A DNA stretch of 46,052 nt from Oscillospiraceae bacterium (GCA_016291435.1 JAEEXH010000015.1:1-46052); one strand, 5' to 3'. Numbered from the stretch's first letter, positions 8,397 to 18,197 are shown. Notes: generated by a model not told the origin, from the letters alone. Program-made: numbers and translations.

Positions 8397-9788
8397 TCAA
8401 GTATTCAGCGCGATGTCAACAAAATGTAAATTCATGCGGGTTCCGCTGCCGACTTTACTTTCTATTTCAAGCGTTATGCCGTGCTGCCGCAGGATCGCAG
8501 AGACAATCGCAAGCCCGAGCCCTGCGCCGCCCGATTTGCGGCTCCGCGATTTATCGACCATATAAAACGGTTCAGTGATGCGCGTGATCTCCGCTTCCGG
8601 GATGCCGCAGCCATGATCGGCAACCGTGAGCACACCGTCTTTCGCGGAGATTTCAATGCTTTCTCCTTCACGGCTTGCACGGATCGCATTGTCGATCAGA
8701 TTGATGATCACATCCGTCATGAGATCACGGTCACAGCGGAGGATGCCTTCAGCGCCGCACTTTCTGAGTGTGATCTGTTTGCTGTTTGCATGCGGCGTAC
8801 AGGTTGTAATCGCATCGGCGATCAGTGTCTCAGCCGGGATATCCTCCATTTGCAGCGGCGTTTCCTGATCCAGCTCCAGCAGACGCATCATCTGCTTTGC
8901 GAGACGGTCAAGGCGGCGGCTTTCGCTGTCAATATAGCGCAGTGCGGTTTCAGTGTCCTCCGGCGAAAGCAACACGGCACGCAGTGTCTGTGCATAGCCG
9001 GACATTGCCGTCAGCGGCGTTTTCAGCTCATGCGTGAGACTTCCCATGAACATCGTCTTGCGCTGCTCTGAGTCTTCCACCGCACGGATATGCGTCTGCA
9101 CGGCGTCTGCCATCTGATTGAAGTCCGCCGCAAGCTGACCGACCTCATCCCGCCGCACGATTTCCGCCCTGCGGTCATAGGCACCGTCTGCGATCGCTCT
9201 TGCCTGCGCAGAGAGCGCTTCCATCGGCTGAAATGCACGCATGAGCAATCGTCTGAGCAGCAGAATCGCCAGCAGAATGACGATTGCAGAGATAGAAACC
9301 ATCACCGCAGCAAGACGGAGCAGCTTTCTGCGCGGCACGCTCATATCGTAGAGATGCAGCATGCTGACTGCGCCGGATACCGTCGTTCGGAATGCAACAT
9401 AAGGTGTCCCGCTGAGCGCTGTTTCGTAATACTGATACCGATCGAAGGCGACCGCATTTCCCGCGGTGATCTCCGCTGCGCTCAGATCCGTGCGGTTGAA
9501 GATCTCGCGGCCGTTGATTGCCAGTATTGTGAGATCTTCGCGGTTTGTCTTGAAGAAATACTTTGCTTCCTGCGCAGACGGAAGATAGTCGCTGCCGGGC
9601 AGGGCAGAAAGCTGTGACTGATAGCTTGCGAAGGCTTCCTCGATGCGGGTCGTTTCAATGCAGGCCGCCTGTAACGCCTCATTGCGCACACTGCGGCGAT
9701 AAAACAGAAAGATCGTCATATCGCTCAGCAGGATCGCCGTCAGCATGATGAGACTGCACAGCAGCGTGATGGTTTTACGGAGTGACAC
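8397..9788 (-). CDS. Sensor histidine kinase (HAMP, HisKA, HATPase)
   Basis: 463 residues from the GTG at 9788, chosen because GGAGG lies just upstream and it overlaps the response-regulator gene by 14 bases. TM1 is at about 3-28, then comes an extracytoplasmic sensor of about 120 residues, TM2 near 150-175 and a HAMP linker. The phospho-acceptor His253 is in LTHELKTPL, followed by the N-box NLIDNAIRAS and G-boxes ADHGCGIPE and GGAGLGLAIVS. This is a complete, apparently functional class I kinase. It should phosphorylate the OmpR-type regulator encoded just upstream. Position suggests that it senses an envelope or antimicrobial-peptide signal and controls the adjacent exporter genes; that role is inferred. 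Confidence 0.93.
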   Translation of the reverse strand: MSLRKTITLLCSLIMLTAILLSDMTIFLFYRRSVRNEALQAACIETTRIEEAFASYQSQLSALPGSDYLPSAQEAKYFFKTNREDLTILAINGREIFNRTDLSAAEITAGNAVAFDRYQYYETALSGTPYVAFRTTVSGAVSMLHLYDMSVPRRKLLRLAAVMVSISAIVILLAILLLRRLLMRAFQPMEALSAQARAIADGAYDRRAEIVRRDEVGQLAADFNQMADAVQTHIRAVEDSEQRKTMFMGSLTHELKTPLTAMSGYAQTLRAVLLSPEDTETALRYIDSESRRLDRLAKQMMRLLELDQETPLQMEDIPAETLIADAITTCTPHANSKQITLRKCGAEGILRCDRDLMTDVIINLIDNAIRASREGESIEISAKDGVLTVADHGCGIPEAEITRITEPFYMVDKSRSRKSGGAGLGLAIVSAILRQHGITLEIESKVGSGTRMNLHFVDIALNT

Positions 9789-10449
9789 GCTGCACCTCCA
9801 GCCGGTAGCCGTATTTCGGCACTGTGACAATGGCATCGTGCAGCCCGAGCTTTTTGCGGAGCTGCGCGATATGCACATCCACGGTGCGGGTCTCGCCGAG
9901 GAAATTCACGCCCCAGACCATATGCAGCAGGTCATCCCGGGAAACGGCAGTGTTCGGATGCTTTGCAAGCACCGCCAGCAGATCGAATTCCATCGGCTTG
10001 AGGCTGATCTCCTCGCTGCCGCGTCGCACCGTGCGTGCGGAGAGGTCGATTTCCAGCCCGCAGATCTCTATCATCTCCGCGTGCTGCGGCTGACGGCTCA
10101 AAACCTTCTCCATGCGCACCAGCAGCTCCAGCACCTCAAAGGGCTTTACGATATAATCCTCTGCGCCGCCCTGCAAGCCTGTGATCTTTGAGCGCAGGTC
10201 GTCTTTCGCCGTGAGGAAAATGACGGGAATGCCGTAAGGCTTCACATCCGCAAAGAGTGCAAAGCCGTCCTTCCCGGGGAGCATAATGTCGAGCAGCGCA
10301 AGGTCATAGGCATGGTCGGAGGCGAGAGACTCCGCCGCCTCTGCGCCGTCATTGAATACCCGCGGCTCCATGCCTGCTGCGCGCAGGTTCATTGCGATCA
10401 TATCCGCAATCGCCGCCTCATCCTCGACCACCATGATTCGTTTTGCCAT
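9775..10449 (-). CDS. OmpR/PhoB-family response regulator
   Basis: 224 residues. The ATG at 10449 is chosen because GGAGGG precedes it; an open-frame extension of 23 codons upstream overlaps the promoter and is rejected. The receiver domain is at about 1-118, with acidic pocket EDE near the N terminus, phospho-acceptor Asp54 in LLDIMLPG, and conserved Thr and Lys in LTAKDD and VKPF. The winged-helix DNA-binding domain at about 130-222 contains VDVHIAQLRKKLG, typical of OmpR. It is the first gene of an operon with the histidine kinase and has a consensus promoter. Confidence 0.95.
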   Translation of the reverse strand: MAKRIMVVEDEAAIADMIAMNLRAAGMEPRVFNDGAEAAESLASDHAYDLALLDIMLPGKDGFALFADVKPYGIPVIFLTAKDDLRSKITGLQGGAEDYIVKPFEVLELLVRMEKVLSRQPQHAEMIEICGLEIDLSARTVRRGSEEISLKPMEFDLLAVLAKHPNTAVSRDDLLHMVWGVNFLGETRTVDVHIAQLRKKLGLHDAIVTVPKYGYRLEVQRVTP

Positions 10450-10480
10450 TCTGATCCCTCCGCTTTCTGTTGTCCCTATT

Positions 10481-10509
10481 ATTATACTATATTCCGCCGG
10501 GAAACGCAA
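10481..10509 (-). promoter_or_regulatory. SigA-type promoter of the two-component operon
   Basis: On the minus strand TTGCGT (10504-10509), a 17-bp spacer and TATAAT (10481-10486) lie about 30 bases before the response-regulator start. Confidence 0.75.
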
Positions 10510-10544
10510 TGGGTGCATGCGGAAAATGTGTGTATTTCATCCTG

Positions 10545-12143
10545 TCAGTACCCAAGCGCCGAATTGATCACCGTTCCGTCGATGGCGTTGATGCTGAGCT
10601 GTGAGCCGTAGGTCGTGTGCAGGTCATAAAATGCATTCGGATCAAGCCCCTGATTCTTTGCTTCGTCTGCGGTCATGCTGTCTGAAGTGCCGAGCGTGTA
10701 GTTCCCGAGAAATCCCCAGACGGGCACGACCAGTCCCGTGTCGAAGCTGTCGCGCTCCGAGATGCGGGAATAGCTGAGCTGGATCTTGTCGATGTCAATT
10801 CTCACAGGGCCGTGCTCCGAGGCATTTGCGATGGGCAGCATCTTCTCGAAGGTTGCGCGGATATCCGAAAACGGCTTCATGGCAGCGCTGTCCACGACAG
10901 TTTCTGTTATATCCAGCGGTGCGCACCACTTGAATCCGACAATGCCGTTGTCGTCGATCGTGAATTCAATCACTTCCTGCGGCCAAAGGCGTTTGGTGAA
11001 GGCTTGGTTATTGTCTCCGAAATCCTCTTTCATGCCGCTGTCCTGCCGTAGCATGACGCCGTTGATCATCCGGCAGAAGCGCAGGAGATAGCAGGTGCGG
11101 TAATAGTATTCAGTGTTCTTCGCCTCCGTGCCCGATTTGATAAGTATCTCTGAATACTTGTCGCCTTCCGAGAGCGCGAAATCCTTGATGCCGACGGTTT
11201 TCATGAAATCCTGTGCCTTCTGTTCGGCATCCTCCTGCGAAAGTGTGCAGGAATCCCCCTCAACCTGTTTCAGGCTTTCTCCCTGCATCATGTAGCCGTG
11301 CGTGTAAAGATTTGGGGGAAGCTGTTCGCGGTCAGCAGGGGAGAAATCCCGGATGTCATACTCAGTCGGTTCAATGCCGACCAGCACACCGTTTGTGCCC
11401 TGCGGACCGACCTGCGAGGTGGTGAATTCGATTTTGTTGCTGTAATTTGAATTGTTCTGCACATAAAAATTCGCGCTGCGGTCTTTTGTCATGACCATCA
11501 TCACCTGTCCGTCCGCATTCAGATCATGCTCCCATTTCCAGTAGGGATCCCCGGGATCTTCAGCATATTTTTCAGCGACAGAATTGAGCCTGCCGTCCGA
11601 AGCAACACTTACAGGCTCATCCGGCGCTGTTTCATATTCCTTCTGTAAATCTGCAAGCAGCAGGTTCATTTCAGATTGCCATGCTTCCGCTTCGTCCGGA
11701 CTGTTTGCGATTCTGTCAGTATAATCCGCCCGCACATCCGCGATTTCAGCCTCAATCTCCCGCTTCGTGCGGCGGGAGGATGCCGGACCGTCAATGAGTT
11801 CTGCGTCGCCGAGGAGCGCCTTCCGCACGCGGTCAACCTCATCCTGTGTGAACGCGTGCTGCTTGACGCGGAGCACCGAGAGCTTGTCTGTGTCCGGCAC
11901 AGCAACATCCGCATCCACCTTCACCGTAACGCGAAGCTGATCATTCGTGTATTCCGTCTGATAATGCTCGCCGGTCTCTGAATGGATCTCCGCAAGCTCC
12001 ACCTTGCTGTCATTGCTATTTTCCGCTTCCGCAATGACCTTCTCCATATCCTTATGCACCACAATGCCGGAATCAGGATTCTCCCGGCATGCGGTGAGCA
12101 GCATGCCTGCGAAAATGACCGTTGTGATTTTGTTGCGTTTCAT
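10545..12143 (-). CDS. Lipoprotein of unknown function, copy 2 of a tandem pair
   Basis: 532 residues. A lipoprotein signal peptide has the lipobox LLTAC with the lipidated Cys at residue 19. The mature protein is hydrophilic and mixed alpha/beta without a recognised catalytic motif. It is clearly paralogous to the next gene upstream: both share NPDSGIVVHKDME just after the Cys, YSRISERDS with TGLVVPVWGF in the C-terminal third, and a matching end (NAIDGTVINSALGY). It follows the paralogue by 18 bases, so the two are co-transcribed. A GGAGG site precedes the ATG. It resembles large predicted lipoproteins of Clostridia assigned to domains of unknown function. No function is proposed. Confidence 0.85.
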   Translation of the reverse strand: MKRNKITTVIFAGMLLTACRENPDSGIVVHKDMEKVIAEAENSNDSKVELAEIHSETGEHYQTEYTNDQLRVTVKVDADVAVPDTDKLSVLRVKQHAFTQDEVDRVRKALLGDAELIDGPASSRRTKREIEAEIADVRADYTDRIANSPDEAEAWQSEMNLLLADLQKEYETAPDEPVSVASDGRLNSVAEKYAEDPGDPYWKWEHDLNADGQVMMVMTKDRSANFYVQNNSNYSNKIEFTTSQVGPQGTNGVLVGIEPTEYDIRDFSPADREQLPPNLYTHGYMMQGESLKQVEGDSCTLSQEDAEQKAQDFMKTVGIKDFALSEGDKYSEILIKSGTEAKNTEYYYRTCYLLRFCRMINGVMLRQDSGMKEDFGDNNQAFTKRLWPQEVIEFTIDDNGIVGFKWCAPLDITETVVDSAAMKPFSDIRATFEKMLPIANASEHGPVRIDIDKIQLSYSRISERDSFDTGLVVPVWGFLGNYTLGTSDSMTADEAKNQGLDPNAFYDLHTTYGSQLSINAIDGTVINSALGY

Positions 12144-12161
12144 ATATATCCTCCGTCTATA

Positions 12162-13700
12162 TCAATACCCAAGTGTCGGATCAATGACTGAACCGTCGAT
12201 CGCGTTAATGCAGATCTGCATCTGCTCGTAATTGCTTTCGGGATCCCAGAGTGTGCTGCCATTGTCATCGGTGAGCTGTGAGGTGCCGATGAATGCCCAG
12301 ACAGGCACCACAAGCCCTGTGTCCCAGCTGTCCCGCTCTGAGATGCGAGAGTAGCCGAGTATGATCTTTGTGATTTTGATTTTCTTGCCCAGATTGTCTT
12401 CGCGTGCCTGCGTGACCGGCAGCATCTTCTCGAAGGTACCGCAAACCTCGGAAAACGGTTTCAGCGCCGCATCTTCGACCGCCGTTTCCGTCATGTCCAG
12501 CGGTGCATAATAGGTAAATCCGAGCAGCCCTGCATCTGAGATATGAAACTCGATCAGCTCAGCCGGCCAGATATTCTTGCGGTAATCGCCGCTGTCTTCC
12601 TGATAGTATTTCGTACCGCTGTCCTGACGGAGCGGAACGCCCCCGAGGTCACGGACATAGCGCAGAATATAATTTGTGCGATAGAGTGTGTTTGTCTTGT
12701 TCGCATCCATCACCAGTTCTGCATAGCGTCCGCCCTCTTTCAGCACAAAGTCCGGGAGCCCGAGTTTTTTCATAAAATCCTCTGCCTGCTGTTCAGCTTC
12801 CTCCTGCGAGAGTTCACATGAATCGTTTTCGACCGGCACATAGGTTTTGCTGCCGTCATACTGAAAATGGTCGATGAAATTCTCCGGCACATTTCTTCCG
12901 CTGCGCACGATCAGTCTGTCAGGAACAGGGTATGTGCTCTTGTATGCGGCGCCTCCTTCGGTAGGGGACACAAAGAAGGTGAGCATATTCCCTTTCACGG
13001 GGTCGTTAATCACAGAAAACACCGTCTTTTTGTCTGCACTGATCTCATGTAAGGTGCTGCCCTCCGGCGACATCTCATTCCGCCATTTCAGGATGCTGTT
13101 TCCCGGATCATTTCGGAATGCTTCCGCATTCTGTTTCAGCCTGCCCTCTGAGCGCACCATCGGTGCTTCGTCCGGCGCTGCGTTGTACTGTTCCTCCAGC
13201 AGCTTCATGAGTGAATCATACTCCTCACGCATGACCTCATCATTTTCCGGATTCTGTCTTTCTGCCAGCCGCGCTTCGTAGTTTTCTCTCACGACTGCGA
13301 TCTCATGTTCTAGATCGCGCTTTGTCTTCTGAAATGCCGCTGCGTAATCATAGAGCTCCGTATCACCGAGCAGCACTTCGCGGTATTTTGCGATTCCCTC
13401 ATCCGTGAAGGTATGCTGCTGCACGCGGAATACAGACAGCTTGTCGGTTTCCGGCAGTTCCACATCAGCATTCACGGAGACCTCAATGTGCAGCGCCTGG
13501 TTTTCGATTTTCGTTTCATAATGCTCCGATGAGGTCTCACGGATTTCTGCAAGATTCGCCTTGCTGTCATCGCTGTTCTCCGCCTCACTGATGACGCGCT
13601 CCATATCCTTGTGCACCACAATGCCGGAGTCAGGATTCTGCTGGCATGCGGTGAGCAGCATTGCCGCGGCGATCATGGCTCCAAACCGTTTATATTTCAT
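12162..13700 (-). CDS. Lipoprotein of unknown function, copy 1 of a tandem pair
   Basis: 512 residues, with a lipobox LLTAC and the lipidated Cys at residue 19, so anchored on the outer face of the membrane. It aligns along its whole length with the following gene (shared NPDSGIVVHKDME, an LSVFRVQQH/LSVLRVKQH segment, YSRISERDSWDTGLVVPVWAF and the C-terminal NAIDGSVIDPTLGY), which indicates a tandem duplication followed by divergence. An AGGAGG site precedes the ATG. The segment 13701-13800 may hold its promoter, but the best match (a TTGATG box with a weak -10) is not convincing. The downstream neighbours are the two-component and ABC genes on the same strand; any link is speculative. Confidence 0.85.
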   Translation of the reverse strand: MKYKRFGAMIAAAMLLTACQQNPDSGIVVHKDMERVISEAENSDDSKANLAEIRETSSEHYETKIENQALHIEVSVNADVELPETDKLSVFRVQQHTFTDEGIAKYREVLLGDTELYDYAAAFQKTKRDLEHEIAVVRENYEARLAERQNPENDEVMREEYDSLMKLLEEQYNAAPDEAPMVRSEGRLKQNAEAFRNDPGNSILKWRNEMSPEGSTLHEISADKKTVFSVINDPVKGNMLTFFVSPTEGGAAYKSTYPVPDRLIVRSGRNVPENFIDHFQYDGSKTYVPVENDSCELSQEEAEQQAEDFMKKLGLPDFVLKEGGRYAELVMDANKTNTLYRTNYILRYVRDLGGVPLRQDSGTKYYQEDSGDYRKNIWPAELIEFHISDAGLLGFTYYAPLDMTETAVEDAALKPFSEVCGTFEKMLPVTQAREDNLGKKIKITKIILGYSRISERDSWDTGLVVPVWAFIGTSQLTDDNGSTLWDPESNYEQMQICINAIDGSVIDPTLGY

Positions 13701-13802
13701 GTGTAATCCTCCTGTAATCAGAATAGGGGATTCCTTTCCCTGCTATTTTATCATATCACAGGTGTGTTCATCAAGTCCGCATCATGATATTATCAAAATG
13801 TA

Positions 13803-13851
13803 AAATGCAAAAGAGCGGATGCTCCGCCGTTTTCAGACGGAGCATCCGCTC
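13803..13851 (-). terminator. Terminator of the GH10/GH43 gene
   Basis: A perfect 14-bp stem (13813-13826 with 13838-13851) lies 26 bases after the stop codon of the minus-strand xylanase gene and is followed on that strand by TTTTGCATTTT. Confidence 0.85.
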
Positions 13852-13877
13852 AGAGAAGGTAGATATGCTGTTTCTGA

Positions 13878-16800
13878 TCAGCTGAACTTCCAGCTGTCAA
13901 ATTCCATTTCACCGCTGAACTCAAATACGATGTCGTTCACGCCGGTGATATTCTTGCAGGAGACGGTGATTTCCTTGTTGGAACTGCCTGCCGGAACCTG
14001 AACATATGCGAATGCAGTGCCGGTTGCGCTTCCGGTGGAAACCTTAATGACAGCGCCGTTCTGAGAGCTTGCCTTGACCGTGATCTTGCGGCAGCCTTCA
14101 TCGAAGTTGACGCCCTTGACCTTGATCCAGTCGCCCTTGCTGATCTCGTTGACAACCGTATCGCCGACGCCCTTGACCTGGATGCCGGACTGGTTTGCCA
14201 TGGTCTCAGCCTGCTGAGTCACATACGGATTCAGGGTCTCAAGCTGTTCGCATCCGGTCATATTGCCGTTGCAGGTGATGCTGCCGTTGGAAGGATTGAA
14301 TGTTGCCTTGTTGATCTGCGTGGAGCGGTAGTTGCCGTCATTGCTCTTCTCGCTCGGATTATCCTTGTTGGTGAAGGTCATGCCTGTACGGAGAGAATAC
14401 TGACGGGAGTGATATGCGACATAGTAGTCACCCTTGAAGTAGATGATCGAGTGGTGATTGTTGCCGCCTTTGTCGATGCCCTGTGTTGCAGTATTTTTGA
14501 ACACATTGCCCTTGAGATCGGAGGTGCCCCATGCACATTTGAGCGGCTCCTTGGATGTCATGTAGAGAATATCCGCATTGCCGAAAGTAACGCCGTTGAT
14601 GTTGGTGCCGCCGGGAACATTCCAGTTGGAGCAGTAGGAGTAATACCAGGTATCGCCGATCTTGATGATGGAAGAATCCTCAAAGAGATACGGGGTCTGC
14701 ATCTTGACAGGATTGCCGCTCAGGGAGGTCATGTCATCGCCGAGCTTTGCGATTCTGCCGGTGCCGGGGGTTGCAGCAGCAACATTGTTTGCTCTGCCGC
14801 CGCCGAATGCGATATAGCCTTCATTGGTCTCAGGATCGTAGTACACGCCCGGGTCGAACATCCAGACAACATCACTGCAGTTCGGGGTAGAGCCGGTGAT
14901 CATAGCGTGACCGAGCGGATCTGACCAGGGACCTGTCGGGGAATCAGCGGTCAGGACGCCGATGCCGCCTGCGGAGTTTGCAAAGTAAAGGAAGAACTTA
15001 TCCTTGCCGTCGATGGTCTTCCAGCAAGCGTCCGGTGCCCATGCAGCACCTGCCCACTTAGCAGCGCCGTTGGTGGTTCTGCCGTTGCGGTCTGCGACCG
15101 GGATTGCGCCGTGATCGGTCCAGTTTACCATATCGGCGGTAGAAACGCAGTTGATCGTGCCGGAGTTGTAGGTGTTAATCTGGTAGCCGCCGCCGGAATA
15201 ATTCTCCCATGCGTCATTGGTGGTGTAGATATAGAGTCTGTCCTTGTAGACCATCCAGCCGGGGTCTGCGCCGAAACGCTGTGTGGTCAGCGGATTGTTT
15301 TCGTTGTCCTTCTTGAGGGAGGTGCCGGGAGTGATGCTCTGGAAGACCTTTTCCATCTCGCTGAAATCGACCTCGACCTCAGCAACCGGGAACTCGTCGA
15401 TCTCTCTGAGGAGGAACTGGAACAGCAGGACAGCATCCTTGAGCTCGGCCTTGCCGTTCTGATCCACATCTGCATTGATCTTTGCGATGTTGTTGTCGAA
15501 CTTGCCGTTTGCCATGAGTGCGCGCTTCATGAGCGTGAGGTCAGCAGCATTCAGCTTGCCGTCGCAGGAGACATCGCCGAGGAGAACCTTCTTGCCTTCG
15601 CCCGGGCCTGCGATCACAGTGCCGGCCGGTGCGCCGATGACTTCATCCACATAGTAGCTTGCATCCGCGCCGTCGCACTCAAAGTAGATGTACATATCGG
15701 TTGCGTTCTCAGGAATCTTGAAGTTGGTGTTTGCGAGCTGTACCCATTCGCCCTTGACAGCATCGGTGGACTTGATCTTCTCGTAGTAGGTCTCGTCACC
15801 GATCTTGTACTGCATGGTGAAGTGGACAGTCTCGGAAGCAGAGCCGGAAGCAAGCTGTACGCAGCCGGAGAAGCTGTAGCTCTCGCCTGCCTTGAAGACA
15901 CGGCTGTTCAGTGCATGAGATGCACCGTGCCATGCAGCGGTTCTGCCGGTAACAGACAGGGACTTGCTGCCTGCATAGGCTGCGCTGCCGGAGGAGGTCA
16001 GAGTTTCGCCGCCGGAACGGCCGGAGAAGTCTTCGGTGCCGTTCTCGAAGGTGTAGTGGAACCAGTAGCCGTCTGCGTCGAGCTCGGGCTCTTTGATTTC
16101 CATACCGCCCGCGAACTTGGTGCCGTCGCCCCATTCACTCTTCGGGACAACAGAAGTCAGTGCAGTGTAAGCAGACTTCGGATTGCCGTTGGAATCATAG
16201 AGCAGGGGATATGTGCCGGAGCCAAGCCATGTATGACCGTCATCAGGTCCCCAGACCTGGAACAGTGTGACATGAGGGCCGTTCGGATTGTTCACATTGT
16301 TTTCGATTGCATGCGAGAGAATTGCCGCATACTTTGTAGCCTGTGTGCTGGCGTCGCCGCCATCCTTGACGGAAACATCCAGCTCAGTGATCTGCACCTC
16401 AAAGCCGTTGCTGAGATACATATCCATTGCCTTCAGATAGTTTGTGGTACCAGAGAAGGTGTTCGCCTGTGCATCAACATGAGACTGCATGCCGATGCCG
16501 TCGAGCACGCCTTTCTGAAGCAGCGGCTTGCAGGTTCTAATGATGCAGTCGCGCTTGTGATCCCAGTACTCGTTGTAGTCGTTGTAGAAGAGTTTGCAGC
16601 CTTCCGGACGGTATTTTGCCGCGAAGGTGAAAGCCTTTTCAATAAATGCGTTGCTGCCGTAGACCTGCACCCAAGGAGATTTCGCATCCTGCTGCGTCGG
16701 CATGCCAGGATTACGGCGGCCGTCACCGTTGTTAGCGGTCTTGGAGCTGTCATCGGAGATGCACTCGTTGCAGACATCGTATGCATAGAGATTCAGGGTC

Positions 16801-17762
16801 GGATACTGGCTCTTGAAAGCGCCAAACATATTTTTGATGTAGCTTTCCATGCGCTGATCCATGACGCTGGAGCTGACCCAGTTTCCGCCGTTCTGGAAGT
16901 TATCCTTGAAGAACCACTCAGGTGTCTGGCTGTGCCACACCATCGTGTGTCCGCGGAAGGCGAGTCCGTTTTTATCGCACCAGTCTGCGATTGCTGCGAA
17001 GCTGTTTGTACGAACCTTGATGTCGGTGTTCGAGGAGCCGCTCTGCGAAAGTGTTGCATCCGGCTTGGTCTCGTTTTCGCACTCGATTGCATTGCAGTCT
17101 TTCAGAAGTCTGGTCTTGATGCCGTCGTTGCCGATGGTACCACCGTTCAGGATGTTGCCCGAACGGATACCGAAATTGACGATCTCATCCTTGATGCCCT
17201 GTTCTGCTGCACTTGCAGTCAGGGTATCGGGCTCATCTGTCGTGATCTTGAGATCGTCGAAGCGGAAGTCCTTGACGGAATCCGTTGTGATGTTGAGCTG
17301 GAATTCACCGTGATTCTTCGGTGCCTTGTAGGTGCCGCTCAGGGTGATCCACTGACCGCCGGGGGCAGTCTGCGTATCGAGCGTGACAACATTGTCTTCC
17401 GCGGTATCAATGTCCTTGGTGGTCAGGACAAAGCGGAAGGTGTCTGCTGTCTCGCTGTAAACGCGAACAGAATAGGTGTAGGTGACATCCGGCGAAAGGT
17501 AATAACCCTTTTCAGCCTGTGCACCCTGGGAAGCGTCGGTTCTTGCGAAGACGAGCATGCCGCGGGAATCATCGAATCCGATGCCCTCGCGTGCCTGCAC
17601 TTCGACATCCATATCGGAACCGTGCCAGCCCTCGTAGGTGACTTCAAAGTCGTTCTGTACGGCGATGCTTGCCGATACCAGCACATGCGGCATCACGGAA
17701 AGCATCGAGACCGTACACACTGCTGCGGTGAGCAGTGATGTGATCCGGTTTTTTCTCCTCAT
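13878..17762 (-). CDS. Bifunctional cellulosomal xylanase: CBM22-GH10-CBM22-dockerin-GH43-CBM6
   Basis: 1294 residues, secreted (signal peptide to about residue 31). Modules in order: CBM22-like (about 34-180); GH10 endo-xylanase (about 190-565) with acid/base Glu333 in YDVCNE and nucleophile Glu460 in ITELDVS; a second CBM22-like module (about 578-722); dockerin (about 728-792) with two Ca-binding repeats (GDVSCDGKLNAADL and NADVDQNGKAELKD); GH43 (about 825-1165) with base Asp833 (FGADPG), Asp970 (FDPGV) and acid Glu1028 (YLFEDSS); and CBM6 (about 1172-1294). It should cut the xylan backbone and release side-chain arabinose or xylose from one polypeptide. The dockerin is internal, so the protein would be gripped on the scaffoldin between its two catalytic halves. 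The gene is divergent from the GH30 gene and has its own promoter, with a shared operator-like motif upstream of the -35. Confidence 0.95.
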   Translation of the reverse strand: MRRKNRITSLLTAAVCTVSMLSVMPHVLVSASIAVQNDFEVTYEGWHGSDMDVEVQAREGIGFDDSRGMLVFARTDASQGAQAEKGYYLSPDVTYTYSVRVYSETADTFRFVLTTKDIDTAEDNVVTLDTQTAPGGQWITLSGTYKAPKNHGEFQLNITTDSVKDFRFDDLKITTDEPDTLTASAAEQGIKDEIVNFGIRSGNILNGGTIGNDGIKTRLLKDCNAIECENETKPDATLSQSGSSNTDIKVRTNSFAAIADWCDKNGLAFRGHTMVWHSQTPEWFFKDNFQNGGNWVSSSVMDQRMESYIKNMFGAFKSQYPTLNLYAYDVCNECISDDSSKTANNGDGRRNPGMPTQQDAKSPWVQVYGSNAFIEKAFTFAAKYRPEGCKLFYNDYNEYWDHKRDCIIRTCKPLLQKGVLDGIGMQSHVDAQANTFSGTTNYLKAMDMYLSNGFEVQITELDVSVKDGGDASTQATKYAAILSHAIENNVNNPNGPHVTLFQVWGPDDGHTWLGSGTYPLLYDSNGNPKSAYTALTSVVPKSEWGDGTKFAGGMEIKEPELDADGYWFHYTFENGTEDFSGRSGGETLTSSGSAAYAGSKSLSVTGRTAAWHGASHALNSRVFKAGESYSFSGCVQLASGSASETVHFTMQYKIGDETYYEKIKSTDAVKGEWVQLANTNFKIPENATDMYIYFECDGADASYYVDEVIGAPAGTVIAGPGEGKKVLLGDVSCDGKLNAADLTLMKRALMANGKFDNNIAKINADVDQNGKAELKDAVLLFQFLLREIDEFPVAEVEVDFSEMEKVFQSITPGTSLKKDNENNPLTTQRFGADPGWMVYKDRLYIYTTNDAWENYSGGGYQINTYNSGTINCVSTADMVNWTDHGAIPVADRNGRTTNGAAKWAGAAWAPDACWKTIDGKDKFFLYFANSAGGIGVLTADSPTGPWSDPLGHAMITGSTPNCSDVVWMFDPGVYYDPETNEGYIAFGGGRANNVAAATPGTGRIAKLGDDMTSLSGNPVKMQTPYLFEDSSIIKIGDTWYYSYCSNWNVPGGTNINGVTFGNADILYMTSKEPLKCAWGTSDLKGNVFKNTATQGIDKGGNNHHSIIYFKGDYYVAYHSRQYSLRTGMTFTNKDNPSEKSNDGNYRSTQINKATFNPSNGSITCNGNMTGCEQLETLNPYVTQQAETMANQSGIQVKGVGDTVVNEISKGDWIKVKGVNFDEGCRKITVKASSQNGAVIKVSTGSATGTAFAYVQVPAGSSNKEITVSCKNITGVNDIVFEFSGEMEFDSWKFS

Positions 17763-17918
17763 GATTTCATTTCCCCCTGTGTAGTAAAAAAGAAGGTTTT
17801 CTGATACTGTCTGAGTTCACCATAAGGTCCGCGGTGTATGCCGTGAATTGTAATGCATGAAGGGGGATGCAAGACAGATTCCGGCGCGCACCGCAGCTTT
17901 ATGGCACCCGACAATTCT

Positions 17919-17947
17919 ATTCTATTCCAAGATAGGCTGCAAATCAA
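17919..17947 (-). promoter_or_regulatory. Promoter of the GH10/GH43 gene
   Basis: On the minus strand TTGATT (17942-17947), a 17-bp spacer and TAGAAT (17919-17924) lie 156 bases before the start codon. The -35 is weak, as expected for an activator-dependent promoter. Confidence 0.6.
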
Positions 17948-17972
17948 TGTCATTTTTATAGAATTTGTGGAT

Positions 17973-17983
17973 AAAACGCAGAA
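17973..17983. promoter_or_regulatory. Candidate operator AAAACGCAGAA in the GH10/GH30 divergent region
   Basis: This 11-mer is identical to one arm of the inverted repeat in front of the fused regulator gene (21247-21257). It is centred about 66 bases upstream of the predicted GH10 transcription start, a position suited to an AraC-type activator. Confidence 0.45.
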
Positions 17984-18059
17984 TTTCTCTGAAACTTCAT
18001 AAACCTATTTGCTGTTTTTGTGCAAACAGGAGAAAAAACTTTATTTTCTCCATAAAATA

Positions 18060-18071
18060 TGCGTTTTCTGC
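18060..18071. promoter_or_regulatory. Related operator-like motif TGCGTTTTCTGC next to the GH30 -35 box
   Basis: It contains the TGCGTTT and TTCTGC elements of the regulator-promoter repeat in rearranged order, and abuts the -35 element of the GH30 promoter. It is a weaker match than the 17973 site. Confidence 0.3.
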
Positions 18072-18072
18072 A

Positions 18073-18101
18073 TTGCTGTTTGTTTTTGCATATGGTATGA
18101 T
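18073..18101 (+). promoter_or_regulatory. Promoter of the GH30/CE1 gene
   Basis: TTGCTG (18073-18078), a 17-bp spacer and TATGAT (18096-18101) lie about 97 bases before the start codon. Confidence 0.6.
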
Positions 18102-18197
18102 GAATATGGTTAAGATGCCCAAAAGTGCATCTGACCGATTCGTATACAGCGGACTCTCACCGCTATCTGTCTCTACAAACATACAGGGGGAATCACG

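Noticed and set aside
15111-17738. 875-codon open frame on the plus strand opposite the GH10/GH43 gene
   Set aside because: It mirrors a gene with verified catalytic and dockerin motifs; the translation has no domain and results from codon bias.
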